A stretch of 64,000 nt of DNA from Pirellulales bacterium (GTDB lineage Bacteria > Planctomycetota > Planctomycetia > Pirellulales > Lacipirellulaceae): NCBI GenBank assembly GCA_022448265.1, contig JAKVCC010000003.1, forward strand, positions 186,001-250,000, written 5' to 3'. Both the position numbers and the translations under genes were made by a program. The first letter of the stretch is position 1. Each line of letters starts with the position of its first letter. Of this stretch, positions 34,635 through 43,178 are shown one piece after another. A model generated the notes under the pieces. The model saw only the letters and a list, made by a program, of their open reading frames with translations, had not been told where the DNA came from and did no database searches.

Positions 34635-36569
34635 CTAGCGGCTACTCGCTTCATGCACAAAGTCGACTAGGTAGCGCACATTGTCCACTGGCGTTTGCTG
34701 CAACACTCCGTGGCCGAGGTTAAAAATATGGCCCGGTCTACCTGCGGCGGCGTCCAGCACTTCGGTTGCGCGAGCGGCAATCGTAGGGCGGTCGGCAAGG
34801 AGGACCAGTGGGTCGAGGTTTCCTTGCACTGCCCGGTCGTGGCCGACCGCTGTCCAGGCGGCGTCGAGTCCAATTCGCCAATCAATGCCCATGACGTGGC
34901 CGCCGGCGGCAGCCATAAGTGGCAGTAAGGTCGGGTTGCCCGTGCCAAAGTGGATCAAGGGGACCCCCGGTGTTAGGTTTGCAGCGATCGCCTTGACGTG
35001 CGGTTGCACGTAGATGCGATAATCCTCTGGCCCCAAGCAGCCGATCCAGCTATCGAACAGTTGCACGGCTTGGGCCCCAGCAGCAATCTGTGCGTTAAGG
35101 TATCGCTGAATCGATTGCGACAGTCGCTGCATCAGCTCGTGCCACGCGGAGCTTTCGCGGTACATCAGTGTTTTGGTGTGCCGAAAGTTGCGACTGCTGC
35201 CGCCTTCGATCGCATAGCTGGCCAGGGTGAACGGCGCTCCTGCAAATCCGATTAAAGGCAGCGCTTCCGGAAGATCGTGCCGCGTTTGAGCGACAGTCTC
35301 ACAAACAAATTCGAGTGCGTCGAGGTTTTCCAACTCCCGTAGGCGGTCGACATCGCGCGCCTCGCGAATTGGATTGCTGATTTTCGGCCCGTCGCCAGCA
35401 ACGAATTCCAGCTCCATGCCCATCGGTTCGAGGATCGGCAACAGATCGGAAAAAATAATCGCCGCGTCGACGCCCAGTTGGTCCACGGCAGTACACATGA
35501 CTTCGCTGCACAGATGCGGCGATTTGCAGAGCTCTAAAAATGGCGTACGATTGCGGACTGTGCGGTACTCGGCCATATAGCGGCCAGCTTGACGCATGAG
35601 CCAAATGGGTGTGTAGGGTACGGTTTCACCTCGGCAAGCGCGCATAAACACACTATTGTCGTAGGCACGTGCACGCGGATTGACCTGTTGCTGCGAGATC
35701 GGTTGTGCGGCCATTCGGCCGACCGCTCGGCGCTTGCGCTCGACGAGCGCTGCAGACGCCGCAGCCGTTTCCCGTATAAGGTGTCCCAGCTTGGGATGCG
35801 TGGGCTCGAGGTCGACGCCGATTGTGTGCTCACGCAGCTTTTCGCTGGTGGTTGGGCCAATGGATGCCACGACAACGCGGCGCAGCGCGTTGGCGACTTC
35901 TGATTTCAACGCTAGTTGCTCCGCGACCCGCAGCAAGTGAACCAATTGCTGAGCCGAAGTGAAAATTGCGATATCGATTTCGCCAGCCACCAGTCGGCGG
36001 ATGTTCTCCTCGAGGGGGCCGATATCAGTCGGTAATTCCCAGCGATAGATTGCTACCGATTCGACCAGTGCCCCGCGCGCTTCGAGCCCGGCGGTCAAGC
36101 TAACGTTGGGCAGCCCATATTCCTGTACGGCTACGACAAGATTTGCGATGGGCAGTTTTTCGTCGATCGTCGTGAGCACTTCTCGCCAGGTATTTGGTTC
36201 GGGAACACGCCATGAAGGTTCGACCCCCATTTTCCTCAGCGCCGCGGCCGGCTTGGGTCCGCGAACAACTGTTTTTATGTCGGCGAGCGCGTCAAGAAAG
36301 CGTTTGCGTGGCACATGGCGTTCGACGCGATCCAAAAGCATGCGCGTGCCAACCCCTGTGAGAAAAATCACTACGTCCACCTGGCCGGTAATGAGCCTGT
36401 TTGCAAAGTCGATGCACCTTCGGTCTTCTTTTACCGCCACCTCGCGCATCGACGGACTCACCAGTGGCACGCCCTCCATGCGCTCGATCAGGCGCTCCAT
36501 CTCTGCAGTGCGACGGCTCTCAAAGGCGGCAACACGCAGTTGTGAAAAACAGGCTGGAGAAGAAGGCAT
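34635..36569 (-). CDS. hemDE: Fused uroporphyrinogen-III synthase / uroporphyrinogen decarboxylase (HemD-HemE)
   Basis: The 644-residue product joins two consecutive haem-pathway enzymes. Residues 1 to about 270 match HemD, with RVAAFESRRTAEMERLIER and FTSAQQLVHLLRV near 203. Residues 304-644 are HemE. The HemE active site is complete by alignment with the human enzyme: R326 and R330 in WLMRQAGRY, D375 in IIFSD, Y452 in LASYAIEGG, S507 in LFDSWIG and H620 in NLGHGV. The two parts share one frame without a stop, joined by a linker of about 30 residues. HemD closes hydroxymethylbilane to uroporphyrinogen III, which HemE then decarboxylates. The HemD part is weakly conserved, as usual for that family. 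Confidence 0.9.
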   Translation of the reverse strand: MPSSPACFSQLRVAAFESRRTAEMERLIERMEGVPLVSPSMREVAVKEDRRCIDFANRLITGQVDVVIFLTGVGTRMLLDRVERHVPRKRFLDALADIKTVVRGPKPAAALRKMGVEPSWRVPEPNTWREVLTTIDEKLPIANLVVAVQEYGLPNVSLTAGLEARGALVESVAIYRWELPTDIGPLEENIRRLVAGEIDIAIFTSAQQLVHLLRVAEQLALKSEVANALRRVVVASIGPTTSEKLREHTIGVDLEPTHPKLGHLIRETAAASAALVERKRRAVGRMAAQPISQQQVNPRARAYDNSVFMRACRGETVPYTPIWLMRQAGRYMAEYRTVRNRTPFLELCKSPHLCSEVMCTAVDQLGVDAAIIFSDLLPILEPMGMELEFVAGDGPKISNPIREARDVDRLRELENLDALEFVCETVAQTRHDLPEALPLIGFAGAPFTLASYAIEGGSSRNFRHTKTLMYRESSAWHELMQRLSQSIQRYLNAQIAAGAQAVQLFDSWIGCLGPEDYRIYVQPHVKAIAANLTPGVPLIHFGTGNPTLLPLMAAAGGHVMGIDWRIGLDAAWTAVGHDRAVQGNLDPLVLLADRPTIAARATEVLDAAAGRPGHIFNLGHGVLQQTPVDNVRYLVDFVHEASSR

Positions 36570-36794
36570 GACGGCAAGTGCTCAGGTGTTGCAGGAAAAA
36601 TTGTGTGGTTCGAAAACCCATTTGGTTCGAAAAAAGAGGATAGCGTGTTGCAGGCGATTGTTCATTGTAAGGTGCGTTGTGAGGCCGAGGGTGCCCGATT
36701 AGAAAGTTTCTGGGAATACAGCTTGAAGGAATTCTGTCAAGCGGTCTGGCGAATCTATTTCCGCGCGTGTTTCAACGGTCAGAGAAAAACTTGC

Positions 36795-36823
36795 TTGACA
36801 GGACGGACCCGCCCTTCTAATAA
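36795..36823 (+). promoter_or_regulatory. Sigma-70-like promoter
   Basis: A perfect -35 box TTGACA at 36795-36800 is followed by 17 bases and TAATAA(T) at 36818-36824 as the -10 box. Transcription would start near 36830. No protein gene begins nearby on this strand; the next feature is the terminator at 37243. Confidence 0.6.
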
Positions 36824-36829
36824 TGGCGT

Positions 36830-37290
36830 CCTTCCTGAGGCGGGCTAGTTCTTTTGTTCGGCGTTACTTTGAGTCCAGTCCGTCCGAGGGCATCACAGTA
36901 CGCCATGCCAATTTTTCGGTGGTCGAGTCCGAGCTTCGAAAACGACCCTCGAATCCAAACTCCAACCCAATTTACAACCTGCAATCGGACAAGAGCAACT
37001 GTCCGTCTTTAAGTCGCACATTTTTCGAGTCTGGTCGTTGCTTTGAGCCGCGCCAGAAGCTGTTTTGCGCGCCGATGGCAATTTTCTACTACCAGCCCTG
37101 CTTGTAGATGCGTTGAATCATCGTTGAGTCATTAAGGAGGTGCACGCCCACGGGATTGACTGTTGGCAATGGCTAGGACTCGTTTCTATTGCCTTTGCGG
37201 AACGGATGCCCGCCTCCTTGTTTAAGAGCTGCACGGATGCTTGAACCGACGGCCCCTGGCATGACGCCCGGGGCCGTCGGTTCGTTTTAA
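36830..37290 (+). ncRNA. Candidate structured non-coding RNA
   Basis: The transcript would run about 460 nt from the promoter to the terminator. Near the 3' end it can fold into nested stems: AAGGAGGTG at 37134-37142 with CGCCTCCTT at 37211-37219, and inside it GGCAAT at 37165-37170 with ATTGCC at 37188-37193. A third hairpin, CGGACA/TGTCCG, is at 36986-37005. I do not see the signature sequences of RNase P RNA, tmRNA or SRP RNA. It could also be a long leader of folK ended by attenuation. Confidence 0.4.
37243..37290 (+). terminator. Perfect intrinsic terminator upstream of folK
   Basis: GAACCGACGGCCCC at 37243-37256 pairs perfectly over 14 bp with GGGGCCGTCGGTTC at 37270-37283, followed by GTTTT. 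It is on the plus strand, 120 bp before the folK start, so it would end transcription arriving from upstream. Confidence 0.9.
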
Positions 37291-37412
37291 TGGTTGGTTT
37301 TTGATCTGGTCCGAACCAGGATAAAAAGCTTACCGTGAAATGGGTTCCCTCGCTGAGCCGAGCGCTTTTACCGAGGTTTGGGTAGGGCTCTTGGTAAGGG
37401 GCATTTGGGTCT

Positions 37413-38375
37413 ATGGCACGTTGTCTGCTGGCACTGGGCTCTAATCTGGGCGATCGGTGGTCAATGTTGGCCAGCGTCTGCGGGGCACTCGCCACTTTAC
37501 CCGCTTCGCAGCTCCTGGCGCGGAGCCGCTGGCATCGGACTGCTCCGATTGGGGGCCCTGGCCAGCAGGGAGAGTTTCTCAACGGTGCGGTGGTCCTCCA
37601 AACTGAGATGCGGCCCACCCAGCTAATAGCGTCGCTTCACGCAGTGGAGTCTCGTCTGGGGCGCCAGCGAGCGATTCGGTGGGATGCTCGTTTGGTCGAC
37701 ATCGATTTGTTGCTCTATGATGATCAGCAGATCGACTTGCCCCGCCTGACGGTGCCGCACCCGCGAATGACGTTTCGCCGTTTCGTCTTAGAGCCGGCGG
37801 TTGAGGTGGCCGGCTCCTGGCGACATCCCCGCGACGGCTGGACACTGAGCCGCACACTGGCCCATTTGGACCGATCGCCCTGCTGTGTGCAGCTGCACGC
37901 CGCGCAGGAGAGCTTGGCCCCTTGGCTGGCCGCAGCGCTATGTCATCGGCTAGGTGGTACTTACGATGCTCACAGCCGCTTTGGAGTGTGCCTGCGCGGT
38001 ATCTCCAGTACGGCGGGGACGTTAGAATCGGTTACCGTCGGGGGGCTGCCCGCGAATCCGGTCATCCATATTGCAGCCGGACCACCTACCAAGGGGGGGG
38101 CGTTGAAATTGCCAGCTGGAGAGCAGACATTTTGGCCCTCGCTGATGATTGTCCTAGAACCAGACTCTCCAGAGGAACTGCTAGCACGAATTGGTGACAA
38201 AAAAGAGGCTGGCCAGAAAAAAAAACAAAAAAATATTTCCCCCAATGTTCAGGAAAATTTGTGTCTTCCAGCCCCTGGTCCGAAGGCAATCATCCGTTCC
38301 AGCGACCCAGCCACCGTCGTCGCAGACGCATTTGCAGTGCTCTGCAGCGCGTGGCCCGATCTGGCTGGTGGATAG
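37413..38375 (+). CDS. folK: HPPK (FolK) with an unrecognised C-terminal extension
   Basis: The N-terminal ~150 residues are 2-amino-4-hydroxy-6-hydroxymethyldihydropteridine pyrophosphokinase: ALGSNLGDRW at 7-16, TAPIGGPGQQGEFLNGAV near 43, WDARLVDIDLLLYDD near 89 and VPHPRMTFRRFVLEPAVE near 108. FolK makes the pyrophosphorylated pterin for folate synthesis. HPPK proteins are about 160 residues; this one has 320. The extra ~170 residues include a Gly/Ala-rich domain (THIAAG-like segment VIHIAAGPPTKGG) and a lysine-rich stretch (KKEAGQKKKQKN) that I do not recognise. panC follows 155 bp later. Confidence 0.88.
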   Translation: MARCLLALGSNLGDRWSMLASVCGALATLPASQLLARSRWHRTAPIGGPGQQGEFLNGAVVLQTEMRPTQLIASLHAVESRLGRQRAIRWDARLVDIDLLLYDDQQIDLPRLTVPHPRMTFRRFVLEPAVEVAGSWRHPRDGWTLSRTLAHLDRSPCCVQLHAAQESLAPWLAAALCHRLGGTYDAHSRFGVCLRGISSTAGTLESVTVGGLPANPVIHIAAGPPTKGGALKLPAGEQTFWPSLMIVLEPDSPEELLARIGDKKEAGQKKKQKNISPNVQENLCLPAPGPKAIIRSSDPATVVADAFAVLCSAWPDLAGG

Positions 38376-38530
38376 AATGCGCCAACAACTAGTTCGCCTG
38401 TTAGTTCATATGTAAGCGCTGGCCATCTGTCGCGACCGGTAGTTGATAAAACAACTGGAAGTCAATAACAATTAGCAGTCTGGGACGTTTGGCAGACTGT
38501 GACGCCGATTCAAACCACAACTCTTATTCA

Positions 38531-39484
38531 ATGAGTATGCCGTCTCACCAAACAAAAAAACCTTTGCTCAGCGCGGGCGAACGATCTGCGCGGCGGGGCA
38601 GTGCCAACCTTAGTCGCGGTACTGAATCTGGCGCTGGCACCACGCAAGTAGTGACATCTTCTTCCAGGATGCGGCTAGCTGTACAAGCGGCCAAGACTTC
38701 GGGCAAGACCATTGGCTTTGTGCCGACGATGGGGGCTTTGCATCGAGGACATCTTTCGCTAGTGGAGGCTTCGCTGTCGCAATGCGATCAAACGGTTGTG
38801 AGTATATTTGTCAATCCTACCCAGTTCGGTCCAGACGAAGATGTTGGGCGCTATCCACGCACTCTGGACCGCGACTTGCGGTTGTTGGAAGAACTGTGCT
38901 GCCCCTGGGTCTTCGCCCCAAGTGCCTCAGAAATGTACGGAGCGCAGTTCGACACAAGCATCGATGTCGGTCCGGTTGCCGAACCTTTCGAGGGTGCAAT
39001 GCGACCTACCCATTTCCAAGGCGTCGCGACAGTAGTACTCAAGTTGTTTCAAATCGTCCCGGCCAACCACGCTTACTTCGGGCAAAAGGATTATCAGCAG
39101 TCGCTTGTTGTGAAACAACTGGCCCGCGATCTCTCTGTGCCGATCGATATTCACGTGCAGAAAATTGTACGTGAAGAAGACGGCCTGGCGTGCAGTTCGC
39201 GCAACGCGTTCTTAAGCCCTGCCGAGCGAGTTCGAGCCCGTAGCTTGTGGCAGTCGCTGCAGCTCGCTGAGCAGATGGTAGCAGCGGGCGAAAAAAGTGC
39301 TGATAAGATAATCGGCCAAATGCGAGAGCAATTGGCGAGGTGCGAAAACGTCGAGGTCGAGTATATTGCATTTTTGGAAGAGGGTACTGTTTGTGAAGTT
39401 ACCACCGTCGACCGTCGTACCGTTGTCGTCATCGCGGCCCGTTTCGGCCAAACACGATTGATCGACAACCATATTATTGGCTAA
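38531..39484 (+). CDS. panC: Pantothenate synthetase
   Basis: PanC joins pantoate and beta-alanine using ATP. From ATG 38531 the product has 317 residues; a TTG 42 bases upstream is a weaker choice. The first ~50 residues are a low-complexity Ser/Arg extension. The core has GFVPTMGALHRGHLSLVE (the HxGH-type adenylate motif), SIFVNPTQFGPDED and VANHAYFGQKDYQQ-like NHAYFGQKDYQQSLVVKQL. It overlaps the lgt frame slightly at its end. The product feeds the CoaX step encoded at 1.8 kb. Confidence 0.95.
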   Translation: MSMPSHQTKKPLLSAGERSARRGSANLSRGTESGAGTTQVVTSSSRMRLAVQAAKTSGKTIGFVPTMGALHRGHLSLVEASLSQCDQTVVSIFVNPTQFGPDEDVGRYPRTLDRDLRLLEELCCPWVFAPSASEMYGAQFDTSIDVGPVAEPFEGAMRPTHFQGVATVVLKLFQIVPANHAYFGQKDYQQSLVVKQLARDLSVPIDIHVQKIVREEDGLACSSRNAFLSPAERVRARSLWQSLQLAEQMVAAGEKSADKIIGQMREQLARCENVEVEYIAFLEEGTVCEVTTVDRRTVVVIAARFGQTRLIDNHIIG

Positions 39485-39491
39485 CGGCCCC

Positions 39492-40805
39492 ATGTGCTCC
39501 GAGTTGTTTCGAATTCCGTTGCATTGGCTGAGCATTCCGGTGTGGGATAGCGTTGCGCCTGGCGCGCTGTTGGCCGGACTCCTTTGCTGCGGAGCCATTG
39601 GGACGCTCCTGTGGGGAAAGCGAACGAATCGATCGGCCGAGGCGTGGGGCTACCTTCCAGGGTTGCTCTTGTTAGCAGCGGCGGCCGTGTTTTTGCCCAA
39701 GCTGTTCCCAGGCGGATTGCCGATTCGCGGCTATGGCGTGATGGTGCTACTGGGATCGCTGGCAGGTATCTGGCTGGCCGTGCTCCGCGCACAGCAAATG
39801 CGTCTCCACCCCGACGTTATCTTTTCGCTTGCGTTTGGCATGTTTGTCTGTGGCATAGTCGGTGCTCGACTTTTCTATGTTGTCGAGTATTGGAACCCGC
39901 GATTCCAGTTTGACGAGTGGACGAACACGCTAGTGAAAATCGTCAGTTTTACCCAGGGGGGCCTGGTCGTCTACGGTGCGCTGTTGGGTGCCACGATTGC
40001 TTTTATTGTATTTGTCCGTCGTCATCGATTGCCCGCGCTGGCGATGGCTGATCTGATTGCACCGAGTTTGCTCGTCGGCTTGGCTTTTGGGCGAATCGGC
40101 TGTTTACTTAACGGCTGCTGCTATGGGGGCGAGTCGGCTCAGTGGTGGGCAGTGACGTTTCCGACCGAGAGCGTGCTGTATCAAGAACAAGTCGTAACCG
40201 GTCGTATGCATGGTATAGAGCTGGCGTTTCCCGCGGACAAACCGTTCGCCCTGGTGGCCCAAATCGATCCGGGGTCGCCGGCGGCCCAATCAGGATTGAC
40301 CGTCGGCATGCGCATCCTTCGCTTCAATGGTGCGCCAACGCCATACGTCGATAGGGAACTCTTGCGTACGATTGACAAGCAGGTTCCCCTTGTTTTGCAA
40401 ACCGATGATGGGCAATCCATTCACCTTCCCGCACCCGATCCGCGCAGGCGTAGTTTGCCGGTGCATCCGACACAGGTTTACAGTGCCGTCAACGCGGGCT
40501 TTCTGGCGTGGATGCTTGGCACCTTCTATCCATTTCGCCGCCGTGACGGGGAGGTGGCCGCACTGATGCTTACCATCTATCCGATCTCGCGATTCTTGCT
40601 GGAAATCATCCGTACAGATGAGTCGGCCGTTTTTGGGACCGGGCTTAGTATTTCGCAGAATATTAGCTTGGTGCTGCTGGCCGGCGCGCTGGTGTTCTGG
40701 GTTTACCTCCGTCGGCAAGAGCCGGGGCGGGCCGTTTTGGCCCCACTGGGAGAACACAATACGTCGAGGAAGCCAAACGCACAGGCACCCCGTTTCCGCG
40801 AGTAG
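39492..40805 (+). CDS. lgt: Prolipoprotein diacylglyceryl transferase with an inserted PDZ-like domain
   Basis: Lgt transfers diacylglycerol to the lipobox cysteine of prolipoproteins. The product has 437 residues from ATG 39492, against about 270-300 for typical Lgt. The Lgt signature GRIGCLLNGCCYGG starts at residue 200 (R201, N207), GGLVVYGALLGA precedes it, and VHPTQVYSA and SRFLLEIIRTDE follow at 324 and near 373. Between signature and VHPTQ, residues about 252-315 form a PDZ-like domain (LVAQIDPGSPAAQSGLTVGMRILRFNG). The histidine often found in the FHGG motif is a tyrosine (VVYGA). The insertion would face the periplasm. Confidence 0.9.
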   Translation: MCSELFRIPLHWLSIPVWDSVAPGALLAGLLCCGAIGTLLWGKRTNRSAEAWGYLPGLLLLAAAAVFLPKLFPGGLPIRGYGVMVLLGSLAGIWLAVLRAQQMRLHPDVIFSLAFGMFVCGIVGARLFYVVEYWNPRFQFDEWTNTLVKIVSFTQGGLVVYGALLGATIAFIVFVRRHRLPALAMADLIAPSLLVGLAFGRIGCLLNGCCYGGESAQWWAVTFPTESVLYQEQVVTGRMHGIELAFPADKPFALVAQIDPGSPAAQSGLTVGMRILRFNGAPTPYVDRELLRTIDKQVPLVLQTDDGQSIHLPAPDPRRRSLPVHPTQVYSAVNAGFLAWMLGTFYPFRRRDGEVAALMLTIYPISRFLLEIIRTDESAVFGTGLSISQNISLVLLAGALVFWVYLRRQEPGRAVLAPLGEHNTSRKPNAQAPRFRE

Positions 40806-40845
40806 GCTGTCGGCTTGTAGCCTAATCGGGATGAGAAATACTTGC

Positions 40846-41955
40846 CTAGCCAAGCTCGACAATCGGCTGCTGCGCGCGACGTAGTTGCCCGCAGGCGGCG
40901 TCGATCTGGTCACCCTTACGGTGACGGAAACGCACCCGCAAGCCGCCTGTTTCTAGGATTTTGCGAAACTGGATCTGGCTGGCGTGGCTTGGGGTTTGAT
41001 AAGGCAGCCCGGCGACCTGGTTGTAGGGAATGACATTTAGCATTGCTTCGCGTCCGGCTAGTAATCGGGTCAACTGATGGGCCTGTTGTGGAGAATCGTT
41101 GACGCCTGCCAGGAGTACGTATTCGAATGTCATGCGCCGGCCGGATGCGTCGAAGTAGCGGTCGGCTGAGGCTAGGATAGCGTCGAGGCCAATCTTGTCG
41201 TTCACTGGTACCAGGCGGTTGCGGAGTTGGTCGTTAGGCGCGTGCAGCGAAATAGCCAGCCGATAGGACGCATTGCTGCGGGTGAGCCGATCAATGGCCG
41301 GCGGCAGGCCAACTGTGGAGATGGTGATGCGCCGCGTACTAATATCCAGTCCATCGGGGCGATGCGCTTCAGCAAGTGCAGGCAATAGCGCGTCGAGATT
41401 TGCTAGCGGTTCGCCCATGCCCATGACCACAACATGGCTGAGCCGTTCTTCACGGCGGAGCAGCAGTTGCAGCCGCAGAATCTGCTCGACGATTTCACCG
41501 GTCGTCAGATTTCGCTCGACTCCGTCTAGGCCGCTCGCGCAGAACACGCAGCCCATCCCACATCCGACTTGCGTACTGATGCAGATCGTGCGGCGGACCC
41601 GGCCGCGGAGCAGCACGCACTCAATTTGCCCGCCGTCGGCCAGTTGTAGGAGCAGCTTTTCGGTTTCGTCTGCAGCGTGGGTGTGACGCACGATTTGAGT
41701 GGTCCAGAGTTGCAAAGAGCCAGCCAGATCTGCGCGCAGCGATTTGGGCAAATCGGACATCTCCGCCCAATCAGAGGCCCGTCGTTTGAACAGCCAATGC
41801 CGCAGTTGCTGGCGGCGAAAACGCGGGAGGTTGCGCCTGGCGGACCACGCTGCGAGCGTGTCGTCAATAGAGTTCAGGAAATGTGGCGATTTGTCGATAG
41901 CCGATAGCCCAGCTAGGGCTGCGAGTTGGAAAGGATGGAAGGCAGCCAGGTGCAA
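40846..41955 (-). CDS. rlmN: Dual-specificity RNA methyltransferase RlmN
   Basis: RlmN is a radical-SAM enzyme that methylates A2503 of 23S rRNA and A37 of some tRNAs. The 369-residue product has the CxxxCxxC cluster motif (C132, C136, C139 in VGCGMGCVFCASG), the MGMGEPLANL motif and the C-terminal methyl-accepting cysteine C355 (IDAACGQLR). The N-terminal accessory domain contains FRRQQLRHWLFKRR. The best start is TTG 41955, which overlaps the end of sppA by 43 bp; no ATG or GTG start occurs before the conserved region. Confidence 0.95.
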   Translation of the reverse strand: MHLAAFHPFQLAALAGLSAIDKSPHFLNSIDDTLAAWSARRNLPRFRRQQLRHWLFKRRASDWAEMSDLPKSLRADLAGSLQLWTTQIVRHTHAADETEKLLLQLADGGQIECVLLRGRVRRTICISTQVGCGMGCVFCASGLDGVERNLTTGEIVEQILRLQLLLRREERLSHVVVMGMGEPLANLDALLPALAEAHRPDGLDISTRRITISTVGLPPAIDRLTRSNASYRLAISLHAPNDQLRNRLVPVNDKIGLDAILASADRYFDASGRRMTFEYVLLAGVNDSPQQAHQLTRLLAGREAMLNVIPYNQVAGLPYQTPSHASQIQFRKILETGGLRVRFRHRKGDQIDAACGQLRRAQQPIVELG

Positions 41956-42989
41956 AGATAATAGGCTCGCGGCGCGGTAAGATTGAGCCAGGTACTGAGA
42001 TTAGCACCTAGCACACCCGCCCCCTGCGACCGGGAACCGAGCAGAGCGCTTAGCGACGTGGGCGGTTCGTCGTACTTCACGCAGCGCAATTGCTTGGGGT
42101 CGTGGCCGGCCAATTCGGCCGCACGCTCAATGGCCGCTTCGATGAATCCAATTTTGTCGATCAGGCCCTTGTCGACGGCCTGATCGGCCGTAAAAATTTG
42201 GCCCGTCGCTACAGCGTCGAGGGCTCCTTCGTCGGCCCGAAACTTCGGCCTTCCGCTACGAACAATCTCTTTGAATCCCTCGAAACTCAAGTCAACCAAC
42301 TCCTGGAAAAGCTTTCGCTCCTCGGCCCGTTCTTTTTCGCTGAGAATGCGCGTGGGGCTGCCCATCAGCTTGTACTTGTGGCTGGAAATGGAGTCATCCT
42401 TCACTTTGTAGTCCGCTAGCATTTCTGAAAAATCGTAGTGGGGGATCACCACACCGATAGATCCCGTCCAAGTGGTCGGCTCGGCGAAGAGACTGTCTTC
42501 CTGCTCACCGACAGCCATGGCAATGTAATAACCACCGCTAGCACAAATACTACCCATGCTAACGACCAGGGGCAGTTTGCGTTCCTGGAAAAGTTCTTTG
42601 ATGTGATGGTAGAGATAATCACTGCCGGTGACCGTTCCCCCGGGAGAATCGATACGCAACACGACTGCCACGACATCTTTGTCCTCGCGCACCCGGTCGA
42701 GTTGCTCTTTGGCAAAGCCGTTGCCTTCCATAATGGTGCCCGCAACGGTGATGATGGCGATTTTTTTGGTCGCCTTCTTGGAGAGCGAGTGATATTTTTC
42801 TTGCGGCCCCCCCGGAGGGCTGAAGTAGCTTTGATAGCTGGATGTTAAGGCGATGATGCTCATGACGGCCAGGACCAGCAAAAAAAGCGAGAATTTGCCG
42901 TAGCGGCCGAAGGCTGAGGTGGGTTGCTGAATAATGACCTGGGGTGGGACGCCCATCGGCGGTATGGGGGAAGAAGTGGTGGCAGACAT
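41913..42989 (-). CDS. sppA: Signal peptide peptidase SppA (S49 family, short type)
   Basis: SppA degrades signal peptides left in the membrane. The 358-residue product has a proline-rich start, one TM helix (KFSLFLLVLAVMSIIALT at 32-49) and the protease domain. The catalytic serine is S151 in GSICASGGYY and the general base is K207 in SHKYKLMGSPTR. Conserved RIDSPGGTVTGSD lies at 112-124. The length matches the half-size (SppA 36K-type) family of Bacillus. It overlaps rlmN on the same strand. Confidence 0.93.
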   Translation of the reverse strand: MSATTSSPIPPMGVPPQVIIQQPTSAFGRYGKFSLFLLVLAVMSIIALTSSYQSYFSPPGGPQEKYHSLSKKATKKIAIITVAGTIMEGNGFAKEQLDRVREDKDVVAVVLRIDSPGGTVTGSDYLYHHIKELFQERKLPLVVSMGSICASGGYYIAMAVGEQEDSLFAEPTTWTGSIGVVIPHYDFSEMLADYKVKDDSISSHKYKLMGSPTRILSEKERAEERKLFQELVDLSFEGFKEIVRSGRPKFRADEGALDAVATGQIFTADQAVDKGLIDKIGFIEAAIERAAELAGHDPKQLRCVKYDEPPTSLSALLGSRSQGAGVLGANLSTWLNLTAPRAYYLCTWLPSILSNSQP

Positions 42990-43178
42990 GGGAATCTCCG
43001 GGGGAGCAGTTTGGTGACTTATTGCCTATTCTACAGCCTTCGTGCGGCGGGACAACGACTAGCGTCATGCGAGCGACGTCTTGCCACAGTTTGCGGTGTT
43101 GCCTCTCAACCGCCTCAGCCGCTACAGTAACCCTACTTCTACTTGTCGGCGGTACTTTATTGAAAAGGGTTTTTCGCG

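Larger units (their letters stand above)
36570..37412. other. Long intergenic region between hemDE and folK
   Basis: This 843-base region has no convincing protein gene. It contains a strong sigma-70-like promoter at 36795-36823, paired hairpin elements at 37134-37219 and a perfect terminator at 37243-37283. Together these suggest a non-coding transcription unit. A frame starting at 36823 overlaps the -10 box and is unlikely to be translated. Confidence 0.55.

Noticed and set aside
36823-37107. A 94-codon frame in the folK upstream region
   Set aside because: Its ATG overlaps the -10 box of the promoter, so it would not be on that transcript, and its sequence is Ser/Arg/Phe-rich with no match.
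36830-37290. RNase P RNA, tmRNA or SRP RNA as identity of the candidate RNA
   Set aside because: I looked for the conserved blocks of each (GAAAGUCC and ACAGAA of RNase P RNA, GGUUUCGAC of tmRNA, GGAAGGAAGCAGC of SRP RNA) and found none.
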